From the NCBI GenBank assembly GCA_027489295.1, contig JAIYAA010000077.1:1-54074 (forward strand): DNA of 54,074 nt. Direction: 5' to 3'. The notes beneath the pieces were generated by a model. That model did not search any database, was not told the DNA's origin, and saw only the letters and a program-made list of their open reading frames with translations. The DNA comes from Sphingomonadales bacterium (GTDB lineage Bacteria > Pseudomonadota > Alphaproteobacteria > Sphingomonadales > Sphingomonadaceae). Each line of letters starts with the position of its first letter. Within the stretch, counting starts at the first letter, position 1. Shown here one piece after another: positions 32,562 through 40,212 of this stretch. Both the position numbers and the translations under genes were made by a program.

Positions 32562-33071
32562 TCAGGTAGTGGGAGCCGCCTTCGCGCGCGGCTTGCGCGC
32601 CGGCTTCGGGGCAGGCGCTTCGGCAGGCGCGTTGCGCGCTGCACGGCCCTTCGCGCCGAGGCCGATCTTGTGCGCCATCGCGCGGCGCTGCTCAGAATAG
32701 GTCGGCGCCACCATCGGATAATCGGCCTTCAGATTGTAGCGCGCGCGGTATTCCTCGGGCGTCAGGCCGTGCGTGCTCAAATGCCGGCGCAGCGTTCGGT
32801 ACGGCTTGCCGTCGATCAGCGAGATGATGTGGTCCTTCGAGGCCAGCGATTTTCGGACCGAGACGGCCGGCGTGAATTCTTCCGACGCAGGTTCTTCGCT
32901 CGCAACTTCCGCGCTCGCGACACCACCTGAAAGCTCAATCACGTCTGCATGCATCTTCCGCAGAAACGTCGAGACATCTTCCATTGACGCGCGATTGTTC
33001 GGGTTCGATAACCAGGCGATGGTGAGGTCGCTTGCGAGTTCAACGGGATCGGTATTGTTCTGCTCAGACAT
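32562..33071 (-). CDS. MucR-family transcriptional regulator
   Basis: This 169-residue protein is a zinc-finger regulator of the MucR/Ros family, abundant in alphaproteobacteria. N-terminal features are ASDLTIAWLSNPNN and FLRKMHADV; the DNA-binding part has SLIDGKPYRTLRRHLSTHGL, TPEEYRARY and DYPMVAPTYSEQRRAMA. Where classical Ros has a Cys2His2 finger, this sequence lacks the cysteines (HIISLIDGKPYRTL), as in many MucR proteins. The C-terminus is Ala/Lys/Arg-rich. I chose the ATG at 33071 (AAGGAG 12 bases upstream); an in-frame ATG at 33101 is also possible. It may control the mobilization genes next to it. Confidence 0.88.
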   Translation of the reverse strand: MSEQNNTDPVELASDLTIAWLSNPNNRASMEDVSTFLRKMHADVIELSGGVASAEVASEEPASEEFTPAVSVRKSLASKDHIISLIDGKPYRTLRRHLSTHGLTPEEYRARYNLKADYPMVAPTYSEQRRAMAHKIGLGAKGRAARNAPAEAPAPKPARKPRAKAAPTT

Positions 33072-33171
33072 TCTGCGTCCCTGCTCCTTGTTTTTCGACA
33101 TGCTGCCGACAATCGGATTACAGCATCGTGCACAGCGCGTCTGCTAAAATATGTTGGAAGATGCAGCGGGA

Positions 33172-33447
33172 CTACTCATTCTGCAGCTGCTCGAACGCGC
33201 GACGTCCACGTCTTCGCCATAACGTCAGCGCCTGATCCCGTTGCTCGCCTTTGAGCGTGGCAGCGGCATCGATCATCACACCGAACAATACGGTGCGATC
33301 GTGGTCGGTCAATTCGACCAATCCGGCTTTCGCAACCAGGCCGCCCAGCTCGATCAGCTGGCGCGTGCGTTCGCGGCGCTTCACCATCCAGTCCCGCGTG
33401 TCATTCCGTGCCCGCTGGGCTTCCCGCCGGTGTCGCGCCGCCGTCAT
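33172..33447 (-). CDS. traD: Conjugal transfer protein TraD (Ti type)
   Basis: This 91-residue basic protein matches the small Ti-type TraD accessory factor, a companion of TraC and TraA at oriT rather than the F-type coupling ATPase. The conserved part is RRERTRQLIELGGLVAKAGL, followed by LTDHDRTVLFGVMIDAAATL. I used the ATG at 33447; a GTG at 33522 would lengthen it and increase the overlap with traC. It overlaps the end of traC by 47 bases, so the two are translated together. It should act at the relaxosome. Confidence 0.8.
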   Translation of the reverse strand: MTAARHRREAQRARNDTRDWMVKRRERTRQLIELGGLVAKAGLVELTDHDRTVLFGVMIDAAATLKGEQRDQALTLWRRRGRRAFEQLQNE

Positions 33448-33724
33448 CTGCCGCAACAGATACCGCACGCGAACGAGCGCCGCCGCGAGCTTTGCCTTGC
33501 CGCAGAAAGAAGGCCGCGCCACGCTGGCGCCAGTCCTCCCGTGCGATCATGTCGGACGCGCTGACAGCGGCGAGCAACACGCCCGCCAGCTGCTCGACCG
33601 GTAGCGCATCGGCACCGGTCGCGACTACCAGCGCGCCAAGCTGCTGGAGCTTGGCTTGTTTTAGCTGTCGTGCCTTGCTGTCGAGCGCCTTCAGTTCCGA
33701 ATCAAAGTCACGTGGTTTGCGCAT
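33401..33724 (-). CDS. traC: Conjugal transfer protein TraC (Ti type)
   Basis: This 107-residue protein resembles Ti-type TraC, an oriT-associated relaxosome accessory protein: MRKPRDFDSELKALDSKARQ, then LKQAKLQQLGALVVATGADA and LPVEQLAGVLLAAV. The ATG at 33724 has GGAGG five bases upstream; the GTG at 33736 lies before that site and is unlikely. It is divergent from traA, with oriT between them, exactly as in Ti-type mobilization regions. It overlaps traD. Confidence 0.85.
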   Translation of the reverse strand: MRKPRDFDSELKALDSKARQLKQAKLQQLGALVVATGADALPVEQLAGVLLAAVSASDMIAREDWRQRGAAFFLRQGKARGGARSRAVSVAADDGGATPAGSPAGTE

Positions 33725-33810
33725 CGACACCTCCACAGTTGATGGGTGATGTTTGGTGATTTAGGAACTGCATCGATCAGCGCAAATGTCGTGAAACATC
33801 TTGGGATGAT

Positions 33811-33860
33811 CACGTCGCGAAAAAGATGAAATCTTTTGAGGGCGCGCTTATACGTCGTAC
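33811..33860. other. oriT-like region with nic site (Q-type)
   Basis: Between divergent traC and traA lies GAGGGCGCGCTTATACGTCG (33838-33857), which resembles the nic region of Ti and RSF1010-type origins (core GGGCGC...TTATACGTC in Ti). It is immediately preceded by a perfect inverted repeat AAAAGAT-GAA-ATCTTTT (33821-33837), as expected for relaxase recognition. The exact nick position is not determined from sequence. Confidence 0.8.
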
Positions 33861-33896
33861 CGACATCGCTTGTTTTGGTGTAAGTGAAGTGTCGCT

Positions 33897-36800
33897 ATGG
33901 CGATCTACCATTTCTCGGCCAAGATCATCAGCCGCGCCGCCGGATCGTCGGCGCTGGCCGCGGCCGCCTATCGCTCTGCGTCGCGGCTGCACGATCAGCG
34001 GCTCGACCGGCATCATGACTTCTCGAATAAGGCGGGCGTCGTGCATTCCGAAGTGCTGCTGCCGGACGGCGCGCCCGAGCTTCTGGCCGATCGGGAGAAG
34101 CTGTGGAATGCGGTCGAAGCGGTCGAGCTGCGGAAGGACGCGCAGCTGGCGCGCGAGATCGAATTCGCGATTCCGCGCGAGCTAAACCAGACCGAGGGCA
34201 TTCGGCTGGCGCGCGAGTTCGTCCAGGCCGAGTTCGTGAACCGCGGCATGGTCGCCGATCTCAATGTGCATTGGGATATTGGCGCTGATGGCGAGCCGAA
34301 GCCGCACGCCCATGTCATGCTGGCGTTGCGCGAGGTGGATGTCGACGGGTTCGGCAAGAAGAACCGCGACTGGAACCGCACCGACCTCCTGGAGAAATGG
34401 CGCGAGCGCTGGGCAGGGCACGTCAGTGCGCGACTGGCCGAATTGGATATCGATGCGCGGGTCGATCACCGCTCGCTGGAAGCGCAGGGCATCGATCTCG
34501 AACCGCAGCACAAGATCGGCCCGGCAGCGGCACGGATGGCCGAGCAGGGGCTCGCCTCCGAGCGCTTGGAAGAACATCACGACATCGCGTGCGCCAATGG
34601 TGAGAAGCTGCTCGCCAACCCGGTGCTGGCGCTCGACGCGATCACCCGCACCCAGGCGACCTTCACCACGCGCGATCTGGCGATGTTCGTGCATCGCTAT
34701 AGCGAAGGGAAGGAGCAGTTCGACCAGGTGATGGCGGCGGTGCGCGCGTCGCCCGAGCTGGTGAAGCTGGGCAAAGACGGACGCGGCGAAGAGCGCTTCA
34801 CCAGCCGCGACATGATCGAGACCGAAGGGCGGCTGGAGAGCGCGACGGTGAAGCTTGATGCCGGACGTCGCCACGGCATGGACGAGCAGCACCGCAAGCT
34901 TGCGCTGGCCCGCGCCGAGATGCGCGGGCTCATCCTGTCGAGCGAACAGCGCAGCGCCTTCGATCATGTCACCAGCGGCAAGGATCTCGGCGTGGTGGTC
35001 GGCTATGCCGGCACCGGTAAATCGGCGATGCTCGGCGTCGCACGCGAAGCGTGGGAAAGTGCCGGCTATCAGGTGCAGGGGTTGGCGCTGTCCGGCATTG
35101 CTGCCGAGAATCTGGAAAGCGGCTCGGGCATCTCCTCGCGCACCATCGCCAGCATCGAGCATCAATGGCAACAGGGCCGCGAGCTGCTGACCGACCGGTC
35201 GATCCTCGTGATCGACGAAGCCGGCATGATCGGCTCGCGCCAGATGGAGCGGGTGATCGCCGAAGCCGAGAAGCGCCGCGCCAAGGTGGTGTTGGTCGGC
35301 GACCCGGAGCAGTTGCAGGCGATCGAAGCGGGGGCGGCGTTCCGTTCGGTCGCCGAGCGGCATGGCGCCATCGAGATCACCGACATTCGTCGGCAGCGCG
35401 AGGATCGGCAGCGGCTGGCGACGCGCCAGCTCGCCACCGGCCGCACGGCCGAGGCGCTGGAGGCCTATGCCGAGGCTGGCATGGTCGTCGACTCGGAGAC
35501 CCGAGTCGAGGCGCGAATCGCGTTGATTGCACGCTGGGATCGCGAGCGGATCGCCGATCCCACGGCCTCGCGCATGATTCTGACCTACACCAACCAAGAA
35601 TGCGATGAACTGAATGCGCTGGCCCGGGATGCGATGAAACGCAGTGGGGCATTAGATGCTGATATTACTGTCGAAACCACGCGCGGAGAACGCTTGTTCG
35701 GGGCAGGCGACAGGGTCATGTTCCTGCGTAACGAACGCAGCCTGAGTGTGAAGAATGGCAGTCTCGGCACCATCGAACAGGTCGATCACGCCCGCATGGC
35801 GGTGCGGCTCGACGATGGCCGCCAGGTTGCCTTCGACCACAAGAACTATGGCGACGTCGCCCATGGCTATGCCGCCACGATCCACAAAGCACAGGGCGTC
35901 ACCGTTGACCGGGTGCACGTGCTGGCGACCCAAGGGCTCGACCGGCACGCCGCCTATGTCGCGCTGTCGCGGCACCGCGATGCGGTGCACCTCCATTATG
36001 GTCGTGACGATTTTGCCGACCAGGGCAAGCTTGTCCGCACGCTGTCGCGCGACCGGGCGAAGGACAATGCGTTCGACTATGATACAGCTGCCGAGCGCTT
36101 CGCGGCACGGCGCGGCGTCGAGCGGTCGCGCATCCTCGACACGCTCGCCAAGCAGCCGCTGGCCGAACCCGAACGCAGCGCACCTGCAACGACACCACGT
36201 CGCGGCATGTTTGACGGGTTGCGGCTGTCAATCCCCGAGCCGGATCGAACGCCCGCAAAGCTGCGCTTTGATGGGCTCAAACTATCGGTGCCCGCGGCTG
36301 CGCCCGAGGCATCCGCGACCCAGAAGCTGGAGCGGGCGGTCGAAGGCTATGCGCGTGCCGTGCAGGATGCAGGCCGCATGACCGCCCAGGGACGTGCGCC
36401 GCTCGAAGTTCAGAAGGCGGCGCTTGCGCGCACCGCCGACGTGATCAACGCGCTGCATCCCCACGGCGCCCACGACCTCGACATGGCGTTCGAACGGACG
36501 CCGGGTCTGGTCAGCGAAGCGGCTAATGGTCGCACCGCCAATGCTATTCGCCAGATGCAGCTCGAAGCCGAAGTGCGCACCAATCCCGAGCTGCGCGCGG
36601 ACCGATTCGTCCAGGCCTGGCAACAGCTTCAGGCTCGACGGGGCAAGCTGAGCGGGTGGGAAAATGAAGAGAAGCGCGCAGGTGTTGAGAACGCCATGCG
36701 CTCGATGGTGAAGGGGCTGGAGAAGGATCCGGTGCTCGGCGCCGCGCTCAGCCGCAGGGGCACTCAGCTGTTCGGGCGGCAATGGTCGCCTGAATGGGCA

Positions 36801-36920
36801 CCGGGCAGCCCTGACGGCGGTGTCGGCCGCGCGCTTGGCGACGATGTTCGCACGCGCTCCGTCATCCGCCAGCTCACCTTCTCGATCGATCGCGACCGAG
36901 GCCTTGGGATTGGAATGTAG
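33897..36920 (+). CDS. traA: Ti-type relaxase-helicase TraA
   Basis: This 1007-residue protein nicks oriT and unwinds the transferred strand. The N-terminal MobQ relaxase domain has a candidate catalytic Tyr in AAAAYRSAS (Y25) and the metal-binding His triad H125, H137, H139 (NVHWDIG...KPHAHVML). The central helicase of the TraI/RecD type has Walker A GYAGTGKS (369-376), Walker B ILVIDEAGMIGSRQM, GDPEQLQAI and the C-terminal motif YAATIHKAQG with VALSRHRD. The C-terminal about 250 residues are a charged extension with an internal repeat-like RRGMFDGLRLSIPEPDR and LRFDGLKLSVP. It begins 40 bases from the nic-like site and is followed by a DUF6118 gene with a 2-base gap. Confidence 0.97.
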   Translation: MAIYHFSAKIISRAAGSSALAAAAYRSASRLHDQRLDRHHDFSNKAGVVHSEVLLPDGAPELLADREKLWNAVEAVELRKDAQLAREIEFAIPRELNQTEGIRLAREFVQAEFVNRGMVADLNVHWDIGADGEPKPHAHVMLALREVDVDGFGKKNRDWNRTDLLEKWRERWAGHVSARLAELDIDARVDHRSLEAQGIDLEPQHKIGPAAARMAEQGLASERLEEHHDIACANGEKLLANPVLALDAITRTQATFTTRDLAMFVHRYSEGKEQFDQVMAAVRASPELVKLGKDGRGEERFTSRDMIETEGRLESATVKLDAGRRHGMDEQHRKLALARAEMRGLILSSEQRSAFDHVTSGKDLGVVVGYAGTGKSAMLGVAREAWESAGYQVQGLALSGIAAENLESGSGISSRTIASIEHQWQQGRELLTDRSILVIDEAGMIGSRQMERVIAEAEKRRAKVVLVGDPEQLQAIEAGAAFRSVAERHGAIEITDIRRQREDRQRLATRQLATGRTAEALEAYAEAGMVVDSETRVEARIALIARWDRERIADPTASRMILTYTNQECDELNALARDAMKRSGALDADITVETTRGERLFGAGDRVMFLRNERSLSVKNGSLGTIEQVDHARMAVRLDDGRQVAFDHKNYGDVAHGYAATIHKAQGVTVDRVHVLATQGLDRHAAYVALSRHRDAVHLHYGRDDFADQGKLVRTLSRDRAKDNAFDYDTAAERFAARRGVERSRILDTLAKQPLAEPERSAPATTPRRGMFDGLRLSIPEPDRTPAKLRFDGLKLSVPAAAPEASATQKLERAVEGYARAVQDAGRMTAQGRAPLEVQKAALARTADVINALHPHGAHDLDMAFERTPGLVSEAANGRTANAIRQMQLEAEVRTNPELRADRFVQAWQQLQARRGKLSGWENEEKRAGVENAMRSMVKGLEKDPVLGAALSRRGTQLFGRQWSPEWAPGSPDGGVGRALGDDVRTRSVIRQLTFSIDRDRGLGIGM

Positions 36921-36922
36921 CC

Positions 36923-37627
36923 ATGGGTATCCACGAACCTCCCGTAGAAGCGGACCAGACCGTCCAGGCGTTCAACGACATGTCGCGCAAGCTTGCCGGG
37001 CTCACCGCTGCGGTCGACGGATTTGCCGCACGGCAGCAGGAACTGCACGCCCGCGATTATGGGCCGGACCTGGAGAAGATCCGCGACGGCTACGATAAGG
37101 TGTGCGGTGCGATCAACATCCTCGCCAAGCGCCCGGCGATGACGTTGACGCCGCACGACATCGCGAAGCAGATCGAGGCGGCTGGCACGCAGGGGCGTAC
37201 GGACGACCATCGGGCGTGGACCGGCGCCAACCATGCCCTGAGCAGCACAGTGCAAGAGCTGAAGGGGATGGTCGCCGCGGCCCATTCCGCGGAGACCCAG
37301 CAGCTGTGGATCGCGGGGGCAGCCGCTTTGGCACTAGTGATAGGCTTCGCGTTTGGCACTGTTGTGCCAGCGGTTATCGCTGAGCTCGCGCCCGAGAGCT
37401 GGCATTGGCCAGAGGAGCGGGCTGCAGCAATGCTCAGGCGGACACCTTGGAACGCGGGCGTGCGCCTTATGGAGGTTGCCAACCCGCAGCAGGCACGGGC
37501 GCTGGCCGACGCCGCTCGGCTCGCGAAGGACAATGCGGATGTGCTTGCGGGATGCCGGAAACGTGCAGAGCGGCTCAGTGCTCCAGTACAGTGCTCCATT
37601 GAGATCCACCAAGCAAAGATGGATTGA
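36923..37627 (+). CDS. DUF6118-family membrane protein
   Basis: This 234-residue protein belongs to the family that often follows traA in sphingomonad plasmids and islands (DUF6118). Its N-terminal half is helical and probably coiled-coil (QTVQAFNDMSRKLAGLTAAV, ARQQELHARDYGPDL). One membrane segment is at about 129-149 (IAGAAALALVIGFAFGTVVP), followed by a PESWHWPEERAAAML motif and a basic tail. Two bases separate it from traA, so it is co-transcribed. It may assist mobilization or stability; no function is established. Confidence 0.8.
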   Translation: MGIHEPPVEADQTVQAFNDMSRKLAGLTAAVDGFAARQQELHARDYGPDLEKIRDGYDKVCGAINILAKRPAMTLTPHDIAKQIEAAGTQGRTDDHRAWTGANHALSSTVQELKGMVAAAHSAETQQLWIAGAAALALVIGFAFGTVVPAVIAELAPESWHWPEERAAAMLRRTPWNAGVRLMEVANPQQARALADAARLAKDNADVLAGCRKRAERLSAPVQCSIEIHQAKMD

Positions 37628-37934
37628 CGCGCGCGCAGTCGCCCCGCTCCCAGTCTCGCCTTTCTTAAGCCCGAGGCCCACTCTGCAGCATATTGCGCTT
37701 GCTCTACTGGTTATGACGGCTAGTCAGATTGGTTGGAACCTGAAGGCGGGGCTTGGCCTGAATGCGTAGCGCTGTCTAGCATTTCCAGCGGCTAAGTAAG
37801 AGGATTAGACCCCCGCAGAAATAGCACGCGCGCTCAAGGTGACCGCTCACCGCCTATAAGCGTCGACCGAGACACAAAAAATAGCTTGCTCCAGTACAAT
37901 TTTCGGCGTTCATTCGTTGCTGGGGGGAGATTAG
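37628..37934. other. Intergenic region before the defence island
   Basis: These 307 bases hold no gene. One frame near 37814-37860 reads TPAEIARALKVTAHRL followed by a stop, which resembles the C-terminal helix-turn-helix of a serine recombinase and may be a remnant. A TACAAT hexamer near 37893 could be a -10 element for the synthetase gene, whose ribosome binding site is GGGGGGAGA. Confidence 0.4.
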
Positions 37935-39038
37935 ATGCCGTCACTTGACTTTGAGGCAGAGAAGGCTGCCTTTCGCGAATATCACAATGACAATGCGCTA
38001 CGATTGGATCAGGCTAAGGAGGCGTTCCTCACGCTGATCGGATCGCTGGTCGCGCACGCCGGCATGGTCGCCGCGGCCGCGACCGGTCGTGTAAAGGACC
38101 GCGAGGAGTCGATCAAAAAGTTTATGCGGAAGTACCAGGGCGACCTGGAGAAGAACGGGACCCCATATGAGATAAAAGATCATATATCTGATTTATTGGG
38201 ACTGCGTCTGGTCTGCCTTTATGAGGACGAGATAGAGCCTATTGGCCGGTTGATCCGAGCGAATTTTGACGTAATTGACGTTACTGACAAGACGGCTGAA
38301 ATAGAGGGCACCGAGAACGCTTTTGGCTATAAGGGCCTGCACCTTGATTTGAGACTCGACGCCGCGCGAGCTGCGATGCCGGAATACCAGCTATTCGCTC
38401 CGTTCCCGTTCGAATTGCAGATCCGTACGGTCGTGCAAGATTCGTGGAGTGCCCTGGACCACAAGATCAAATACAAGAAGTCTATTCCGGCGGCGCTGAA
38501 GCGACGCATCAACACGCTCGCCGCGCTGTTCGAGCTCGCAGACCGTGAGTTCCGCCAGATCCGGGACGAGACCGAACTTGAAATAGAGCGGGCTGAGGCC
38601 GAGCCTGAACCGGAGGCCGAGGTCGAGGTGGCCAACACAGGGCAGGGTGAGGAAAGTGCCGAGCTGCTGGCCGGTGTCGACATCGAGCGGCGGCAGTTCG
38701 CGCCCCTCGACGCATTCAGGCTGCTTCGCATCGCCCGCCATTTCTTCCCGGATGTCGAGTTCGAAGCGCGGAAGGTCGATGGCTTCACCGCAGACGTCAT
38801 CGAGCATGAGCCCGGGATAAGCCGCGGCAAATTCAACCACTATCTCCGTTCCACTATCGGGATGGTCCGCCAATATAGGGCATGGTTCATCGACAGCGGT
38901 CGCGGCGAGAAGTTCAATGCGTTCACCGAAATGCGGCACGCGCTCTATGCTGCCAATCCTGCTGCATTCGGCGGCATGCTCACGACCGTGGCGCGCGAGA
39001 CGTTCGACCAATGGCGAGATGGCAATGGACAGGCGTGA
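37935..39038 (+). CDS. RelA/SpoT-domain nucleotide pyrophosphokinase (toxSAS/CapRel-like)
   Basis: This 367-residue protein has a (p)ppGpp-synthetase fold but no hydrolase, TGS or ACT domain. Motifs: GRVKDREES (R52, K54, S59), DLLGLRLVCLYEDEI (87-100), AFGYKGLHLDLRL (129-141) and FELQIRTVVQDSWSALDHK (159-177). An acidic linker (EAEPEPEAEVEVAN) leads to a C-terminal domain (about 245-365) that I do not recognise. Stand-alone synthetases with extra C-terminal domains include toxic enzymes such as CapRel, which pyrophosphorylates tRNA when triggered by phage. Position at the edge of a defence island supports a similar role, but a housekeeping alarmone synthetase cannot be excluded. Confidence 0.82.
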   Translation: MPSLDFEAEKAAFREYHNDNALRLDQAKEAFLTLIGSLVAHAGMVAAAATGRVKDREESIKKFMRKYQGDLEKNGTPYEIKDHISDLLGLRLVCLYEDEIEPIGRLIRANFDVIDVTDKTAEIEGTENAFGYKGLHLDLRLDAARAAMPEYQLFAPFPFELQIRTVVQDSWSALDHKIKYKKSIPAALKRRINTLAALFELADREFRQIRDETELEIERAEAEPEPEAEVEVANTGQGEESAELLAGVDIERRQFAPLDAFRLLRIARHFFPDVEFEARKVDGFTADVIEHEPGISRGKFNHYLRSTIGMVRQYRAWFIDSGRGEKFNAFTEMRHALYAANPAAFGGMLTTVARETFDQWRDGNGQA

Positions 39039-39117
39039 GGTCACACGCCGCCAGGTAATCTGAACAACCTGCGAACATTGGGCGTCCGCGCCGCAGTGGT
39101 CCGGATACGGCCTTGGC

Positions 39118-39780
39118 ATGGCTCGGCAGCTTTACAATGATGATGCTACGGAGGCGGGGTTGGCTCTCGAGGAATGGGATGAGGCGAGGGGCAAGTGGCT
39201 GCTGTATCGCAGCGCGGTCGACCACCATGCCGACTGTGAGCGTCATCCGCTCGAGGAAATCCCGCAGCGGATCTTCCTTGACACCAACGTCGTCAACCTG
39301 ATTGTCAAGCACGCGCCGGTGATCTTCGAAATGGAGCCGCAGGATCCTGAACTGCCGATCGGTCGGCGACGCGACATCGAGGCGCTGACGCACATATTCT
39401 CCGTGGGCGCCAATGCCAGCTGGACGCTGCGGGTCGCGGAGGCGACGCTCGATGAGATCAACCGCACGCTGCATGAGAAGGTCCGCCAGGATCTGGCGTA
39501 CTACGCAATCGAGATGCTCGAGCGTGACACCGACGACAGCGCGCACGGCATCGACCTCGGCCTCCGCGTTAGGGATTCAACCTTGCTCGCTTGTCTGCCG
39601 GACCGCGCCGACCGGAAGTTGCTCGGCAACGCGATCGGCCTCGGTTGCGACGCGTTCGTGACCGCTGATGTCCGCACGATCGTGTCGCGAAGGCACCTGC
39701 TTCCGACGTTGCCTCTGCGCGTCCTGACACCGACCGAGTGGTGGGCGGCGATTAAGCCTTGGGCAGGCTTGTGGCTTTGA
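39118..39780 (+). CDS. PIN-like ribonuclease domain protein
   Basis: This 220-residue protein looks like a PIN nuclease: RIFLDTNVVNLIVK (D55), an acidic AEATLDEINR (D112/E113), DRKLLGNAIGLGCDAFVTAD with D165 and D184, then PLRVLTPTEWW, the typical end of the fold. PIN domains are metal-dependent RNases and often toxins; no small antitoxin gene is next to it. It lies 79 bases after the synthetase gene on the same strand. Its stop overlaps the 3' end of the convergent XRE gene by 29 bases. The ribosome binding site is weak. Confidence 0.78.
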   Translation: MARQLYNDDATEAGLALEEWDEARGKWLLYRSAVDHHADCERHPLEEIPQRIFLDTNVVNLIVKHAPVIFEMEPQDPELPIGRRRDIEALTHIFSVGANASWTLRVAEATLDEINRTLHEKVRQDLAYYAIEMLERDTDDSAHGIDLGLRVRDSTLLACLPDRADRKLLGNAIGLGCDAFVTADVRTIVSRRHLLPTLPLRVLTPTEWWAAIKPWAGLWL

Positions 39781-40141
39781 TGTCGGGCGGTGTTTCCGCC
39801 AAATCGCGTTCCTCGCCGCCATTGCCGCGGTTGATCTCGATCACGGCGTTGAGCAGCGCGCGCAGACGCTTTGCGCCGGCTGGCGTGCCATCCCAAAGCT
39901 CACGCAGTCTGTCAGCTAGGTCGTCGAACTCGGTGGGATCATTATGCGTATAGGGCTCCACACCGTATTCCTCGCACAGCTTCATCGCGAGGTCCGTCCG
40001 GTCGCCGAACTGGCCGTTGAAAATCCTCGATATCCACGACTGCGAGACGCCGAACGCGTCGGCGACGGCCCGTTGCGACTGGCCCGCAACCTTCACCGCC
40101 GACTTCAGGTCCCGGCCCACGCGGACAGAATCATCGAACAT
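39752..40141 (-). CDS. XRE-family helix-turn-helix regulator
   Basis: This 129-residue protein has an XRE/lambda-repressor helix-turn-helix at about residues 18-50 (QSQRAVADAFGVSQSWISRI, then FNGQ) and an acidic C-terminal part (PTEFDDLADRLRELWDGTPA). It is divergent from the DNA methyltransferase gene, and the 71-base spacer holds two copies of TATGCGTAT. This is the layout of controller (C) proteins of restriction-modification systems, so it probably represses itself and the methyltransferase. Its 3' end overlaps that of the PIN-like gene. Confidence 0.82.
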   Translation of the reverse strand: MFDDSVRVGRDLKSAVKVAGQSQRAVADAFGVSQSWISRIFNGQFGDRTDLAMKLCEEYGVEPYTHNDPTEFDDLADRLRELWDGTPAGAKRLRALLNAVIEINRGNGGEERDLAETPPDIKATSLPKA

Positions 40142-40155
40142 CGGACGCCAGCTTA

Positions 40156-40186
40156 TATGCGTATTGTTTTGTCTGTCTATGCGTAT
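40156..40186. promoter_or_regulatory. Direct TATGCGTAT repeats between XRE and methyltransferase
   Basis: TATGCGTAT occurs at 40156-40164 and 40178-40186, 22 bases apart start to start, about two helical turns. One copy lies 15 bases upstream of the XRE start and the other 27 bases upstream of the methyltransferase start, inside the AT-rich promoter segment. Probably the operator of the XRE protein. Confidence 0.6.
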
Positions 40187-40212
40187 ATAGGCGACCTTAT
40201 GGAGGCCGCTGC

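Noticed and set aside
34182..35597. 471-codon minus-strand frame inside traA
   Set aside because: It is antisense to the conserved relaxase-helicase motifs of traA, which are unambiguous; high GC produces such shadows.
37814..37862. Serine recombinase C-terminal remnant
   Set aside because: Only about 16 residues match a helix-turn-helix pattern, too short to call as a feature.
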